Source: Ophiothrix spiculata (Eukaryota; Echinodermata; Ophiuroidea; Amphilepidida; Ophiotrichidae). Taken from it: 26,321 bases of DNA. Where the stretch lies: the NCBI GenBank assembly GCA_000969725.1, contig JXSR01S015565.1. The stretch is one strand, 5' to 3'. The position numbers and the translations under genes are program-made. The notes below the pieces were generated by a model. That model was not told where the DNA came from and searched no databases. It saw only the letters and a program-made list of their open reading frames with translations. Of the stretch, positions 10,111 through 21,900 are shown in pieces. Each line of letters starts with the position of its first letter. The stretch's first letter is position 1.

Positions 10111-10843
10111 ATTAGATCAACTTAACTAGAGCGATACATTTGTGCAGTGTTATAGTTGGACTTTAAAATCTCACAGGACCATAACGTTATCTTATTTTGA
10201 AAAAAACACGCGCTGATATGAGGTTAGGTAATGTTTTTAAAGAAGCGGTTTTTGTCTCTCAAATATGAGACGTTTTGGAACGCATCAAAAACGTAAAATT
10301 CATATAAAATAAATCAAATAATTTAAACCCAAATCTGTCAGAAACTGGGACACGTATATTACACACTGTATTGACTGTTGACATTTTGTATTAATGACAT
10401 CAGTCATATTTCGATATTAAGTATTAAGAGTTTAACTATTGTAAAAGTAACTAAAATAATTTGAAATGCCATAGGAGTGTAAAACCCCATCACCCTTTTC
10501 TTGTCTTTGGTCTGTCTTATTCCTACTGCTGAGTATTACGTCAACAAAATGTCAGGATATTATAGGTTGATGGAAGAGAAACCAATATCAGGTTTCATTC
10601 CTATATGATGTACTATCTATATTATGACTTTACTATGTCAAATCGAGTTGTCGAATCATGTTTTTTTTTTTTGAATATTAAAAATAGTGCTTACGGTAAA
10701 GACAAATAAATTTATGGTCTATGAAAATAAAAAAATAGGTATATGGAATTTACCTATAATGTTATTCCTTTAGCTCGGTGGTGTTTGTTAAAGCAAACAG
10801 GCACGTTCCCTTAGAGGCAAAACGGAATATGTCCAAAAATGAC

Positions 10844-10870
10844 ATTTTGAGGTGGACATAACCTCAAAAT
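10844..10870. repeat. 10-bp inverted repeat
   Basis: ATTTTGAGGT and ACCTCAAAAT are separated by seven bases (GGACATA). The loop word GGACATA also occurs inverted (TATGTCC) just upstream. No function can be assigned. Confidence 0.75.
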
Positions 10871-12803
10871 TTGGCAGAAAAATTTGACAATCATAAACAG
10901 TGTGAAGTTGGACATAGCAGTATTATAATTTTTGTTTACATGTACTTTAATTATTTATCGTAGTTAGACAACATTCAAAATGATAAAAGATAAACACTCA
11001 AGTGCCTCGGAGAGGGGAGAGCCCATATTTGAAAGAGGTATGGGTATTTTCCCCCAATACGACCATCCCAGTTATGAATCTATATCTGGTTGCAGCGTGT
11101 TATTGCCTAAGCAACTGTAAGAAAGGAGATATAACTAAAGTAAAACAATGCGTTTTCTGACTTGATATGGTAAAATAAACCTAGACAATATCGGAATTCC
11201 TATGGGACCCTCTATGTTAAAGATTGGGTATGGACATTAGTGATTCGGATAAAGGATCAAATAATTACTATTTTTGTGGGATTAACTAAATTTTGCCAAA
11301 AATGGAAACATTCTGTTTTACCTCTAAGAGAACGATATTTTAGCAGCTTGACTACCCTTAACTGAAATATATTTAATCAACTTAAATGAACTGGCATTGT
11401 CACTCTGGCTGTTGGGCTGCTTTATTTTTAGGCACTCCTTTTTTCATCATATATCACTTTATTTCAAAAGACACCAATATTTTATTTTCTTTGACGTAGA
11501 ATATGGTATCTAATTGTTTCTTTAAAGTCACTTGTAATCGTTTTTGTGAAACTTTTCGAAAAATTGTTCAAACACAACCTATAATATTTAAATTCATAAC
11601 ATCGTTATGTGTTATGGTAAATAAAAGTATCGATACCTCTCATTGCCCTCTGAAATGAAAGGATTTTTAAACTTCGACAAATATTTATTTTCTTGCTTCT
11701 TTTACTGATTTTAATTTCCTTTGTGTATCCCAGAACATCTCAATTTGTTTCCTTGCATGGTTATGTTGTTTTAGGTCTAAAAAACGTTCTAAAAATCTGG
11801 CACAAAACGATTTGGGAAATATAACTCTTGCAACTATTAATAGAGGTGTCAAGTATTGCGTGACTTGTTACTTAAGCAGATTTTACCGTGTCATCACTTA
11901 CCTGAAACAAGGTTGTGCAATGCTTGTTACAGTTTGAAAATCTAGGTGCATCTAGGTGCAAGTGATCGCAGATACAAGGTATTAAAACCTACCTGATTCA
12001 AAGAATTCTAGGATAAGCTAGAGAATATTTCAGTAAATTCTTAACACGTGATGTTTGGTAATAGTATAAGAATTTGGGCGCTTTATCAATTCGACTGAGC
12101 AGAAATATTAAGGACTTTTTAAAAGTGTAATATCGGTACCTCTCTTGTTATACGTTTTTGCATTCATGTAACTGGTAACTTGTATTATTTTCGTTTTTTG
12201 ATTTTGAACTCTATGAACTCTAACAACAACGATGCAAATAAGACGACTCCGATTAACCGGCCATTGCAAAAGGGCAACCAACCAACCAACCTGTAGCAGA
12301 CCTGATCCTGTGGCAAACGAGCCGTAAATGGGACAAACTGTATTTTGCACTACATGTTAAAATACGTGTCAAGGTTGCTTGCCGAAATTGATTTTTTGAC
12401 AGATTCACAATCCTTGCATCAAAATTTAATTTAAATAACATGATCGAAAATATGAAAAGTGTATGTATATTTTGAAGACAATCAACAGAAAATGTAAGGC
12501 TTACATATCTTTGAACGCGTTTATCTCAGTTATACATTTAATCCCCTGACAACCTTTGGCGGCCATAACTTGACTTCTTGGAATCGAGTAAAGTCCATTA
12601 AGGTTTCATTTTATTTAATCTTTATAGCATGGTCTTTGCAAATGTTAAGAAAGTGAAAATGACAATAATTGGCTGCATTTACGTCTGGTCACATATAATA
12701 TGTTGATGTACTGTACAATGACACCCAGATACAACCAAAGGAGGCAGAAATACCACTGTTGAAAGCCATCACAAAAGTCTGTCAGCATACGAAGGAGTAA
12801 GTA

Positions 12804-12875
12804 AGGGGCGCACTATTTGATTATCAGGGGGTGCATGGAAGGTTTTCGCGAAAAAAAATCAAATAGTACGCCCCT
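12804..12875. mobile_element. 72-bp foldback mini-element
   Basis: The left arm AGGGGCGCACTATTTGATT (12804-12822) and right arm AATCAAATAGTACGCCCCT (12857-12875) are inverse with one mismatch. The rc of the right arm plus one base reads CAGGGGCGTACTATTTGATT, resembling a hAT-type CAGGGGCG end. There is no clear target duplication. It lies between conserved blocks of duplication copy 1 and I find no counterpart in copy 2. Confidence 0.7.
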
Positions 12876-13110
12876 GAGGTTTCTTTTTCCGCATTCAGTT
12901 AATCAAAATGTACTAATTAGTTGATAAAATACAAGATAAAAAAGTGTTGACACACAATGTTTGTGATAAGTAGCAGTTCTGAAGTAAACTTACAAAACAG
13001 GTATAACTTTTAACATTTTATTAGAGACATTTCGCTGTATTGTGTATTGTGTCAGTTAGAGTCATTCCAATCTTGAAAGAAATCTTTGTCAGGGAAAAAG
13101 ATCAGCATAA

Positions 13111-14079
13111 AGAACACAATAGGATAGCTTAACACTTAAGTATTCAAGGGCTGGGGGTCAATATGGACCCAACATTTGGTTTACGCGCGTCAGTTTCAAA
13201 AAGGGGAAGTAATTTTTCATATCCCTTCTATGTATTTGTCTTACTTAACCATACCCTTCACCAGGTGGCCAAAAACAAATTAAATCCCACCCTTCCCATC
13301 CTAATTAGCATAAATAAGCATTTTCGAGGGCGCTCTTCAAATGTGTTTTGTCCATAAAATCGTAACCGAAAAACTTTTTTCAAATTTTATTTCAGGAATG
13401 TATTTGTACTTACTGCAAATAAATGTTATTGAAAAATTCCATTGGGAAGTGAATTTTCAAATTTTTGACGGGAAAATGTTGATGATCTTTGTTTTAGTTC
13501 TTTAAAGTACTTTACCTGTGACTAAAGTTTCAACGTAAAAATTCTTTCGCAAAAGCGCTTTTTCGGTGTTGGGAATGATGATTTGTTAGGCAAAGTTTGT
13601 CTCTTTGATAGTAAACTAAACATATTGCACTAATTTCTCCTTCCTTGTACAAACAAAGTTTGCTTTGTGAGGAGTCATACCATTGAAGATTGAAGATCAT
13701 TTATAGAAAACAACCTATTTTAACGATTTACATTTAGCATTTAATATAAGATACTTCTGTATGAGCTTACATGTTAGTAAAACAAGGAATATGATTTTTC
13801 ACGCTGTTGGTTGTAAATAAAGATCGACAATCGCATTTACTGACCTCCTTAAGCACAATCCGACAATGTGTAAATATTTGGCGAGGTTTTACATTTCTTC
13901 CTTAAACGTATCATAAGAAACATTGGACGCAATTCGCAATATCAGGGATTTACTTCCAGACACAGACAATAACATTTGCGTAATCCATATCCACTTACAA
14001 TTTAGAGCACATATGGATAATGTATCAAAGTATTTGTCTGACAAGAGAGTGTAAATAAATATATTAAAACTAATGCCAT
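13111..14079. other. unassigned AT-rich spacer
   Basis: No gene or element is recognised. The 64-codon frame at 13163-13357 and the minus frame at 13889-14116 (which runs into a MITE end) have no recognisable motif. Confidence 0.45.
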
Positions 14080-14671
14080 TTAACCCTCGACTTCCTTCGC
14101 TTTTTTTTTGTAACACGTCTTCCTGAGGGGGGGGGGAGGGACCAACCCCCCTGTGATTTTCAAATTGGGACCCCCAAAGTTATATCGTTTGGTACTAGTA
14201 TTATAGGGCAGGATCTCGTCTTTCCGTTTATCATGGAAATAAGTCGAGGCGTTACGTAATAATGACGTCACAAAGTATTTGCGGACCGAAAAGCTGGACT
14301 TTTGGCAAAATGGCCACCTTTTCAGAAAATCGTTATAAAAGTTCTAAATGTCCGATTTTCGTCGAGGTTTTTGCAAATAAATGAAGGAATCGACAATTCA
14401 AAATGTCCTGTAACTTTCAAGTCCATATCATGCAGATATTTTTCAAAATGGCGATTTAAAATTTTTCGAGGTGGCAACCAGCCATCCTACCGTGGGACTT
14501 TGACGGCCTACCATAACCCCACCCTAGGTGGTACACCCGATTTTTTTCCATCAAAATGAACGCAAACAATGTAAAAACAATTACCTAATTGCTAAAAGTC
14601 GCTTAATTTTGCGTTTTAGTGCTATCGGCGATCATCCATACCCCCCCCCCCCTTGGGAAGACGAGGGTTAA
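14080..14671 (+). mobile_element. piggyBac-like MITE family, copy 2 (TTCC subfamily)
   Basis: TTAA flanks are at 14080-14083 and 14668-14671, with a core of 584 bp. The left end CCCTCGACTTCC has an inner repeat ACACGTCTTCCTGAGG (14113-14128); the right end is GGGAAGACGAGGG. The interior has TTACGTAA (14252-14259) next to TGACGTCA (14263-14270), and CAAAATGGCGATTTAAAATT and TTTGACGGCCTACCATAA further on. G and C homopolymer tracts lie just inside both ends. It is nearly the same length as copy 4 (585 bp). The frames at 14080-14271 (minus) and 14302-14559 are inside the element and not genes. Confidence 0.85.
14252..14270. promoter_or_regulatory. paired bZIP-type palindromes inside MITE copy 2
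   Basis: TTACGTAA and TGACGTCA lie three bases apart. TGACGTCA is the full cAMP-response element bound by CREB/ATF proteins; TTACGTAA is a PAR-bZIP-type palindrome. The pair recurs in MITE copy 3 (15478-15496), partly in copy 1, and is deleted in copy 4. Binding is inferred from the motif only. Confidence 0.35.
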
Positions 14672-15288
14672 ACAATTATACCCTAATAAAGGTTTGCTAT
14701 TAGGTGTTACCAATTAAAGCATGCATTAAAGGTTTGATCAATTTAAAGATGTCAACTGATATATAGGTCGGGTTATGTAAATTTCAGGCAGTTTGTGACT
14801 ACTTTGATACTCAAAGCACAATCTTTAATTTCCAATTACCAAGTATTAATCAAACCGTTATGAGATATAAGAGGTGCTCTGTCGAAATGAGCGGAAAGTA
14901 GCTAATGAAGATTTAGAATAAATGACATCTAAAGTGGATTTACGTATGTTCGTTCAACAAAAATTAAATACGACTTAAAGGTGTAGGTTCCGATCACATT
15001 CTCATCCCCCGGGCTCAACCGGAAGTATTACATTTTTGATGTCAAAATAAACCTCATATTTAGCTGATTATAAATTCAAATTTTATTCTCCAAATTCTGT
15101 ATACAGTAGTGTTCGAGATATGGCATAACAACTTAATACCTATTTTCTATCTCATTTGTATTTGCATAACAGCCTCACCCCAGAGTTGCATACTTTCTCT
15201 TGCTTCTGAAGAGTAAATAAGAAGCAATTTCTGGTTTAAACCTCAGAAAATGTATTTCAGAGGCAAAGGTCAATTAGTTAAAAGTAAA
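14672..15288. other. spacer between two MITE copies
   Basis: This is about 620 bp of AT-rich sequence with no recognised gene or repeat, apart from the short GC-richer patch CCCCCGGGCTCAACCGGAAG near 15006. Confidence 0.45.
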
Positions 15289-15889
15289 TTAACCCTCGTC
15301 TAACCAAGTCTTTTTTTGTAACACGTCTAACCAAGTGGGAAGGGGGGGGGGGGGTTACAACCCCCCTCCCTTAATTTTCTAGGACAAAACCCCCTATAAA
15401 CTTGGTTTTGCTATCAATAGATAGGTATAGTCTTCCCCTATCCAACGATACCAAGATCACAAAAATCAGCCAAGGCGTTACGTAATTATGACGTCATAAA
15501 GGTCTTTCAGGTCGAAAAATCGGAATTTTGGCAAAAATGGCCAGCAAAATCATTTCGTTCTAAATAATGGAATTTCGTCGATTTTTTTTGCATATAACGA
15601 AATGATAATTCTAATATGCCCTGCGAGTTTCACCCTCATATCATGCGTATTTTTTTTTTTCAAAATGGCGATTTAAAATTGTCACCCCCCCCCCCTACAC
15701 TCTAACTATGACGGCCTACCCTAACCTCACCCCTAATTTGTTCCTCAAAATGACCACAAAGGATGTAAACAAGAGCACCCAAAAGTCTGGGTTCGGTTGC
15801 TTTTGCGTTATTATGCTGCGGGGCAAAACCTTAGGGGGGGGTTGCAACAACCCCTCCCCCACCCCACACCCTGTTTAGACGAGGGTAAT
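15289..15889 (+). mobile_element. piggyBac-like MITE family, copy 3 (TAACC subfamily)
   Basis: TTAA at 15289-15292 precedes CCCTCGTCTAACCAAG. The 12-mer CGTCTAACCAAG occurs at 15297-15308 and exactly again at 15324-15335. The right end GTTTAGACGAGGG (to 15885) is followed by TAAT, so the right TTAA has lost or changed a base. A perfect hairpin GGGGGGTT-AC-AACCCCCC is at 15349-15366. TTACGTAA (15478-15485) and TGACGTCA (15489-15496) are both intact. The core is about 593 bp. The 91-codon frame at 15797-16072 starts inside the element and is not supported as a gene. Confidence 0.85.
15478..15496. promoter_or_regulatory. paired bZIP-type palindromes inside MITE copy 3
   Basis: TTACGTAA and TGACGTCA stand in the same arrangement as in copy 2, three bases apart. 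Conservation could simply reflect common descent of the element. Confidence 0.35.
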
Positions 15890-16537
15890 ACACGTGTTGA
15901 AATAGGAGCCTACACTTTTGAAATTTCAAAAGTTTTAAAACTACAGCTGTTTAATGTTTTCTCGGATAAACCGTCAAATAGAATGTGGTACACAATGTAC
16001 ACAATGTTTAATACAACCTTTCCGGAATTAAGATTTACCACGCATCCGATGATTTATTTTGAAATTCGATGAATAATGCATGAAACATATCTGAACTGGC
16101 ATACTTAACAGGGCGATAAATTTCATACCTAATATACATGTATGTTATCATGCAGCGTACTGATTTAAACACAACTGGGATTAGTTTCACGATACAATCA
16201 GTCGAGCATTAGAATTTAAAAGTTAAGGCTTGGGTAAAACTTTGAATGCAATAACCCGTTTTTGTACTCTAACTCTAAAAATAATTGCATAAATTATATA
16301 ACAAGTATTTAGAAGCGGATTTTTACTCTGAACATGATGATGACAATAGTATTTGATTAAATGACCAAAAATGTTAATTTTGGGAAAAAATGCCAAAAAA
16401 CATAATTTTTTGCCCAAAACATTTTTGAAAAGCTTACTAAAATTTGCATTTGTGAAATCTCAGGATTGCATATAACATACCTATACGAGCGTATACGTAT
16501 CATTCAAGACTATGGAAAAACACTACCATTTTTACGT
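15890..16537. other. unassigned spacer with an AT-rich hairpin
   Basis: No gene is seen. An imperfect inverted repeat lies at 16366-16426: CAAAAATGTTAATTTTGGG against CCCAAAACATTTTTG, with A/T runs in the loop. Confidence 0.5.
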
Positions 16538-17225
16538 ATGTAACTACCAATACAATTCTGATTCTGAGTGGAAAGGCCATTAAAATGGATCAAAGGCGAT
16601 TTAAAAATTTCTAAAATGGGTGTAATTTCAAATCTTTCATGAAACTATTTAGAGAGGTTTTTTTTTTTAAACAAACCTTAAAATCATTATAGAATGGTCA
16701 TTTCCACGTCAAATTTCTGGCTCTGCCTTTATAGTATTTTAAAAGGCTGGCAGCACCATTATAGGTAACTAAATTACGAAGCAAATTATTCACTCTGCTT
16801 TAATTGTTTGGTTCAAATACTATCCACTGAAGCATCCACTGCAATTTAATAATAGCAGATATTTAGTAATGGATTTGAATTGTTTGTTTGTAGAATTGTT
16901 TGTCTGTCTCCTTTATTCTGTAAGTGATCCTGTTTGTGGAGATGTAGTCAAACGTAGTGTTTCTTTGTGATGTTCTGGAGAAAGATCTCATTAAAACAGT
17001 GCAATTTCATTTCATGGGGAATTGAAAGCACCAATCTGGTTTAATGCGGTTCTTGTATCCTTTGAAAAAGAGTATATATAAAAAACCTGAAATTTAGTTG
17101 GTTCATAAGTTAAATAAAAACGCAACAAAAGAGTATAGTAATTTTTTTATACAAAATGTTCGATAAAGCTATATAATCAAATATTATACAAAACTAATAA
17201 ACTAAAGTGTTTCACCAAGAAACAC
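16538..17225 (+). repeat. tandem unit B
   Basis: It begins with a GTAACTACCAAT equivalent to GTAACATCCAAT of unit A and carries AGTCAAACGTAGTGTTTCTT and GGAGAAAGATCTCATTAA. Compared with unit C it lacks about 60 bp between TCTTGTATC and CTTTGAAAAA (near 17059). It ends with a flank shared with unit C (TACAAAACTAATAAACTAAA at about 17188; GTTTCACCAA). Confidence 0.75.
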
Positions 17226-17810
17226 TCCCATAAATCATGTTACATTGGTCATTGCTACGAAAATATCAAGTTTCTAGCTGTATAGTGACTTAGAAAGCAT
17301 GCAACACCATTAGCAGGAAAGTAAATCAAGAAACAAATTCCTTATTCAACTCAAATTGCTTGGTTGAAATGACATTCACTGAAACATCCACTGAAATTCA
17401 ATAAAGGCAGGAATGCACTTACTGTACATTGTTTGTGTGCAGTTTGAATTTCTTGTGTTGTTTATTCTGAAAGTGATCCTGTGTATTGAGATACAGTCAA
17501 ACGTAGGGTTTCTTTGTGAGGTTTCATGGGGAATTCCCCATTTCACGGGGAATTGAAAACACCGATCTGGTTAAATGCGTGTCTTGTATCTGAATTAAAA
17601 CATCATGCTGCAAGGTGTAATAGATCACCTAAACTAGAACGTTACTGTTTGTTGCCTTTGAAAAAGGTTAAAAAAACCTGAAAAGGAATTGGGTCAAAAG
17701 TGAAATTAAAACACAACGCAAGGGTAACATTTTTAAGAATTGTTTTATAAAAAAATACAATTAAATCATACACAAAACTAATATGCTTAAATGTTTCACC
17801 AATAGACACA
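17226..17810 (+). repeat. tandem unit C
   Basis: The landmarks are ATCATGTTACATTGGTCATT, AAATTGCTTGGTTGAAATGA, AGTCAAACGTAGGGTTTCTT and CACGGGGAATTGAAAACACC. It then has GCAAGGTGTAATAGATCACC, which is the empty form of the site that is interrupted in unit D. The offset to unit D is about 584 bp. Confidence 0.8.
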
Positions 17811-19150
17811 TCCATGAATTATTTTACAATTCTCATCGCCACGTCAATATCAAGTTTCTAGCTGCATAATGAGTAAAAAAGCAAGAAACACCATTAGTAA
17901 GAAACTAACACAAGCAAGTAAATTCCTTACTCAACTTTAATTGCTTGGTTAAAATGTCATCCAATGATACCTGCATTGAAATTAAACAAAATCAAGAATA
18001 CACTTACACTATTTGTGAGTAGTTTGAAATTCTTGTGTTGTATATTCTGAAAGTGGTCCTGTTTATTATGATACCGTCGAACGCAGTTACTGTGAGTTTT
18101 TAAAAAATCGTCTCATGTAACAATGTAATTCCATTTCACGAGCAATGGAATACACCAACCCCGTACAAAGCTCCAAGGTGTATATATGGAAAACTGGTCT
18201 CTTTTGATACCTCAAAAAAGTTACATTATTAAAAGCCTACTCTCAGTTTCCACCTTTCCTGATATAAAACATCAGTACGGGAAAACTAAAATAATCTTAC
18301 ACAGCGGGTGCTCGGATTTTTATTCCAAATATATTGTTCCTAAATAGATGTAAAAATTAGCAGAAGTCTTCACTTAGATATTTTACTTCTCCAAATCATA
18401 GCCCGATTTTGACGATTTTACCATCTATTTTACTGTTTTCTCCTAACTGCCGATCAGGCTGTCGATCTTTACATTGTCATAAATCCTGAACGGCGTATCG
18501 CTTTTTCTAGCAAATATAAAGCTACTTGTGATTGGTTAAAAATTGAAGCCGTAGAAAGGAAAACAAGTAAAGACCATAAATTCTACCCCAATCACAGAGG
18601 CCGTGACCTAGCCTATGGATTAGCGAGCAAGGAAGTTTGTTTACCATCTATCACAATGTGCTGTGAAGGATATTATAATACACTGTTTGTAATTTTTGCA
18701 ATGGTCTGTGATGATTCATTCATGTGTTCAGTGACCTGATCAATATGATATTGGCTGATACACGTTTGGATAGGAGAAGGTCATTGTATTATAATGGAAA
18801 AAAGGGCTTATTCTTTTCCATATTGAGTAGTTTTTAATCGATCACCTGAACTAGAACGTTGCGATTTGTCACCTTTGAAAAAAGTAAACAAAAAAAACCT
18901 GAAATGCTGTGAATGAAAATACAACACAAGAGGGGGACATTAGTAATTCGTGAACGCGTTCCCAATGTCGCTGACCATTTTTGTCTTGAAAATGTACGCT
19001 CGCGAGGAAGACGACTGCGTGATAGTTAACTTTGATGCGTTCAGCAATTAAATCCACGAACTTCAGAATATTGTTAACTTTGAAGCACTGAAAAGGGATT
19101 GAGCCAAATCTTGAATGTAAACACAACACAAGAGTGATACTTTAAAACAA
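17811..19150 (+). repeat. tandem unit D, interrupted
   Basis: It starts ATCCATGAATTATTTTACAA and keeps the order of unit C landmarks up to AAGGTGTA (18175-18182). It resumes at ATCGATCACCTGAACTAGAA (18837) after a 652 bp insert. A further partial copy of the unit's tail (TGAAAAGGGATTGAGCC, then AACACAACACAAGAG) at about 19088-19133 indicates an extra small duplication around 18900-19135. The minus-strand frame 18869-19129 lies in this repeat and is not a gene. Confidence 0.7.
18183..18834. mobile_element. 652-bp TA-flanked insertion in unit D
   Basis: Comparison with unit C defines both edges: the uninterrupted site reads AAGGTGTAATAGATCACC. The insert is bordered by TA at 18181-18182 and 18835-18836. 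A short inverted repeat, ATATGGAAAA (18184-18193) and TTTTCCATAT (18814-18823), lies at or near the ends. TA duplication suggests a Tc1/mariner-type or other TA-targeting element. No transposase is seen. An open stretch of about 65 codons without an early ATG (about 18540-18740) has no recognised domain. Confidence 0.6.
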
Positions 19151-20237
19151 AACGTTCTTTGTCTTTCGCATCCAAAATTTTAAAATAATATAAAGTTAAA
19201 TCGTGTTAATAAACCCAAATCTGTCAGATATTGGAATACGTTTATTACAAGCTATATTGACTCTTGACATTTTGTATTAATGACATCAATCTAGAAATTC
19301 CTTTCCTCTGTCATTCTATTAATAAGCATCAAACTTAAGTGAAAGCAACAAATAGAAATATAAAATGGCACATGAGTGTTAAAACCAATCATTTTTGCCT
19401 TTATTCTAATTCGTACTGCATGCTGTATTCTGACACTGTGATATTTTATGTTGAAGAAAGAGATGCTAATATCATGTTTAAATTCCTATATAAATCACTC
19501 CATATATTATTTTTTTATCATTTCAAATCGTTTTAGATGAAATTGACGAATCGGGATGATTTCGTAAAACACAATTTACGATAAACACAATAAAACCAGT
19601 CTGTGATAAAACACAAGAAAAAAAATGATCTATGAAAATAAGGTTAATTTTTGTTTTTAAATATACATTACCTTGCCTCTTGATTTCACTCACAGAATCA
19701 TGTAAGAATATTTATAAAATAAAATATATTGAGTGAAATACAATCAAAATTTTGAATATTTCGAATTAGCTGACTTATTTAAATCTGTCCAGTTTTATTG
19801 TAAATATACATTCAGTATTATGGAATTGCAAACGATAAGGATGTTATTTCCATTGAGTATTTTATGTTACCGTTGCTGTTGATAGCATTTTTACTTGTAT
19901 TTGTACAACTGTACAGTCTGGCAATGCTTGAGTAAAATCAGATGATCCGAACTGCGTGAATTATTGAGATTACATAAGAAGGCGTTTTCATTTTAGAAGG
20001 AAACTGTTGAAGCCATTTTAAAAAAGCTTTCTTCAATTGGAATTAATAGTCAAGGCTAATATATAATTTACAGACTCTGTTACTGTCATGTTCGCTGCGA
20101 TATTTTGCACTTATAAATATGCAAAACACATCAGTGAACATGACATTCCAACTTCTGGTTGTTGAATGAAAATCTTAGTCTTAAAGTCATACATAATGTA
20201 ATTCCCTTATGGCATTTGTAAAGACAATTAGTTGTTA

Positions 20238-20499
20238 AGGCCTTGTTCCCAATTCAGGAACCATTACGAAATGTATTTTGAGTCATGACGCACAAATATG
20301 AGGAGAAATGCATTACTATATCCTTAAAAGTAATGATATATAGAGGCCCTGACGCATTTTTCTTAATTATTCAATAACTTATACTACATCTATCTTTGAA
20401 TAATGACTCAATATTTGTCTGCATCATGATGCACGACAATTGCGTCAAGCCCCCTCGTATGACTCAAAAGCTTTCGTCATGAATTGGTAACCGTGCCTA
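20238..20499. mobile_element. decayed foldback element (~260 bp)
   Basis: The left side (20249-20290) carries CCAATTCA, ACGAAA and TTTTGAGTCAT in order. The right side (20456-20488) carries their inverses in mirrored order (ATGACTCAAAAG, TTTCGT, TGAATTGG). Outer bases AGGC..GTT also mirror. The match contains gaps, so the element is old. It lies in a part of duplication copy 2 that has no match in copy 1. Confidence 0.5.
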
Positions 20500-20662
20500 T
20501 TTTTTTGCATTTGTGCAGTTCAAATTTTATCTATATGATAAATACTTCCAGCCACTTACAAAGCAAAAAAAAAATGTTTTAAAACCATATATCCACCTTA
20601 CATTTTAGTTTCTATTTATGATATTTAAACTTGTATACATCCACGTAATTTGGAATAAGTAA

Positions 20663-20686
20663 TATATATATATGCATATATATATA
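20663..20686. repeat. TA-repeat palindrome
   Basis: A perfect 24 bp palindrome of alternating TA centred on TGCA. It is a typical cruciform-forming or slippage-prone microsatellite. Confidence 0.9.
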
Positions 20687-21729
20687 GCATGGATGGAAAT
20701 ATATTACCCTTGAAATCCGTATTTATGTAATCAACTTGTGTGACATGGTATTGTCAGTCTTGCTGATATTCATGTCCTTGTACTGTTTATATTAAAAATA
20801 AAAGGAATACGTGGGACTGTCATTTTTCTCTTTGTTTCGTACTCATCACTCATTTAACTTAGATCTACTTCTTCTTCAATATATATGTTTTTTCTTACAA
20901 CTGCAATATTTTATTATCTCTGACCTAGATTCTGTGATCATTCAGCTTCTATAAACATCACGTATATGGTTTCTGTGAAGCCTATTCCGAGCAATTATAT
21001 CTGTTATTTTGTTTACTGTGTGATATACTAAATAAATATACCAATATATACATTAATATCCTTACGTCCTAAGAATTACGTGATCGAAATAATTTGTTGC
21101 ACATTTTGTCCCGAAACATCTCATGTGAATTGTTTTCGCTTCGGTGTTCTTGCATGTCTTAATCAGAATGTAAAAATATTCAATTTTTTACTTACTCGCT
21201 CTTGTTTGTAGTCACGCTTTATACATAAATATCGATTTTGAGGAGGAAGTGACTATCTATAGGAGTACTAGACACTGGGTAGTGAATGCATCTTATATGG
21301 TGATGAATTTGGTCTGATTCTTCGAAAAAGAAGATTTTGTAAACAATCAATACAAGCATGAAAGGTATTATTATAGTTACAGAATTTTGCAGATATTTAA
21401 ATGTAAATCTGACACAAAAAAGCGAGAATTGTAAATCATGCATCGTTGAGTATTGTGTGACTTCTTAGTTTGTCACCGTGCCATCGCTTACTTGAAACAA
21501 CACTGTAAACTGTTGTGCAATGCTTATCAAAAGTTCGCAATTGATGTGGAGATCACAGACAAGTGCTGTAACAAGTAACCTGATTGAAAAAAAAAACAAA
21601 AGACATTTCATCATGTTATTAACACTGCAATGATTGGTAATATTATTTGAATTTGGAAGCATCATCAACTAAACAAAAAGAGAATTAAACAATGTTATTT
21701 TTCTTGTTTAAGTTCTTATTTTTCTTTGT

Positions 21730-21900
21730 TTTAAGTTATATTTTTTCGGATCTGTATCCATGTTTCCTGTAGGGCTACGGATCACTAGGCTTTATAATGT
21801 GTTTGCCCTTAACAATTGCATAGTTACTTAGTATTATTTTACAATTTTTCATGTTTTCTTGTACTGAAGCATATCTACAAAATAAAGATATTAAAATAGG
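21730..21900 (+). mobile_element. possible retroelement 3' end
   Basis: T-rich text ending in CTACAAAATAAAGATATTAA (21875-21894) resembles the 3' UTR and polyadenylation end of the LINE at 2405-2827 (CAATAAAGATGATTTAA). There is no coding remnant. It lies in a gap between blocks of the segmental duplication, which would fit an insertion. Confidence 0.25.

Larger units (their letters stand above)
9587..13110 (+). repeat. ancient segmental duplication, copy 1
   Basis: This is colinear with 16538-22310. Matching blocks in order are: 9587-10110 with 16538-17060 and the tandem units after it; 10297-10420 with 19172-19295, sharing the exact GACATTTTGTATTAATGACA; 10450-10520 with 19350-19420; 10630-10740 with 19510-19650; 11727-11760 and 11790-12080 with 21106-21155 and 21395-21660; 12925-13080 with 22100-22260, sharing AGAGTCA..CCAATCTTGAAAG. 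Identity looks moderate with many indels, so the event is old. No conserved reading frame was found in the paired blocks. Confidence 0.75.

Noticed and set aside
17226-19150. CRISPR array or phage-like repeat array
   Set aside because: Units are hundreds of bases long, diverged, without spacer structure, and the DNA is eukaryotic in character.
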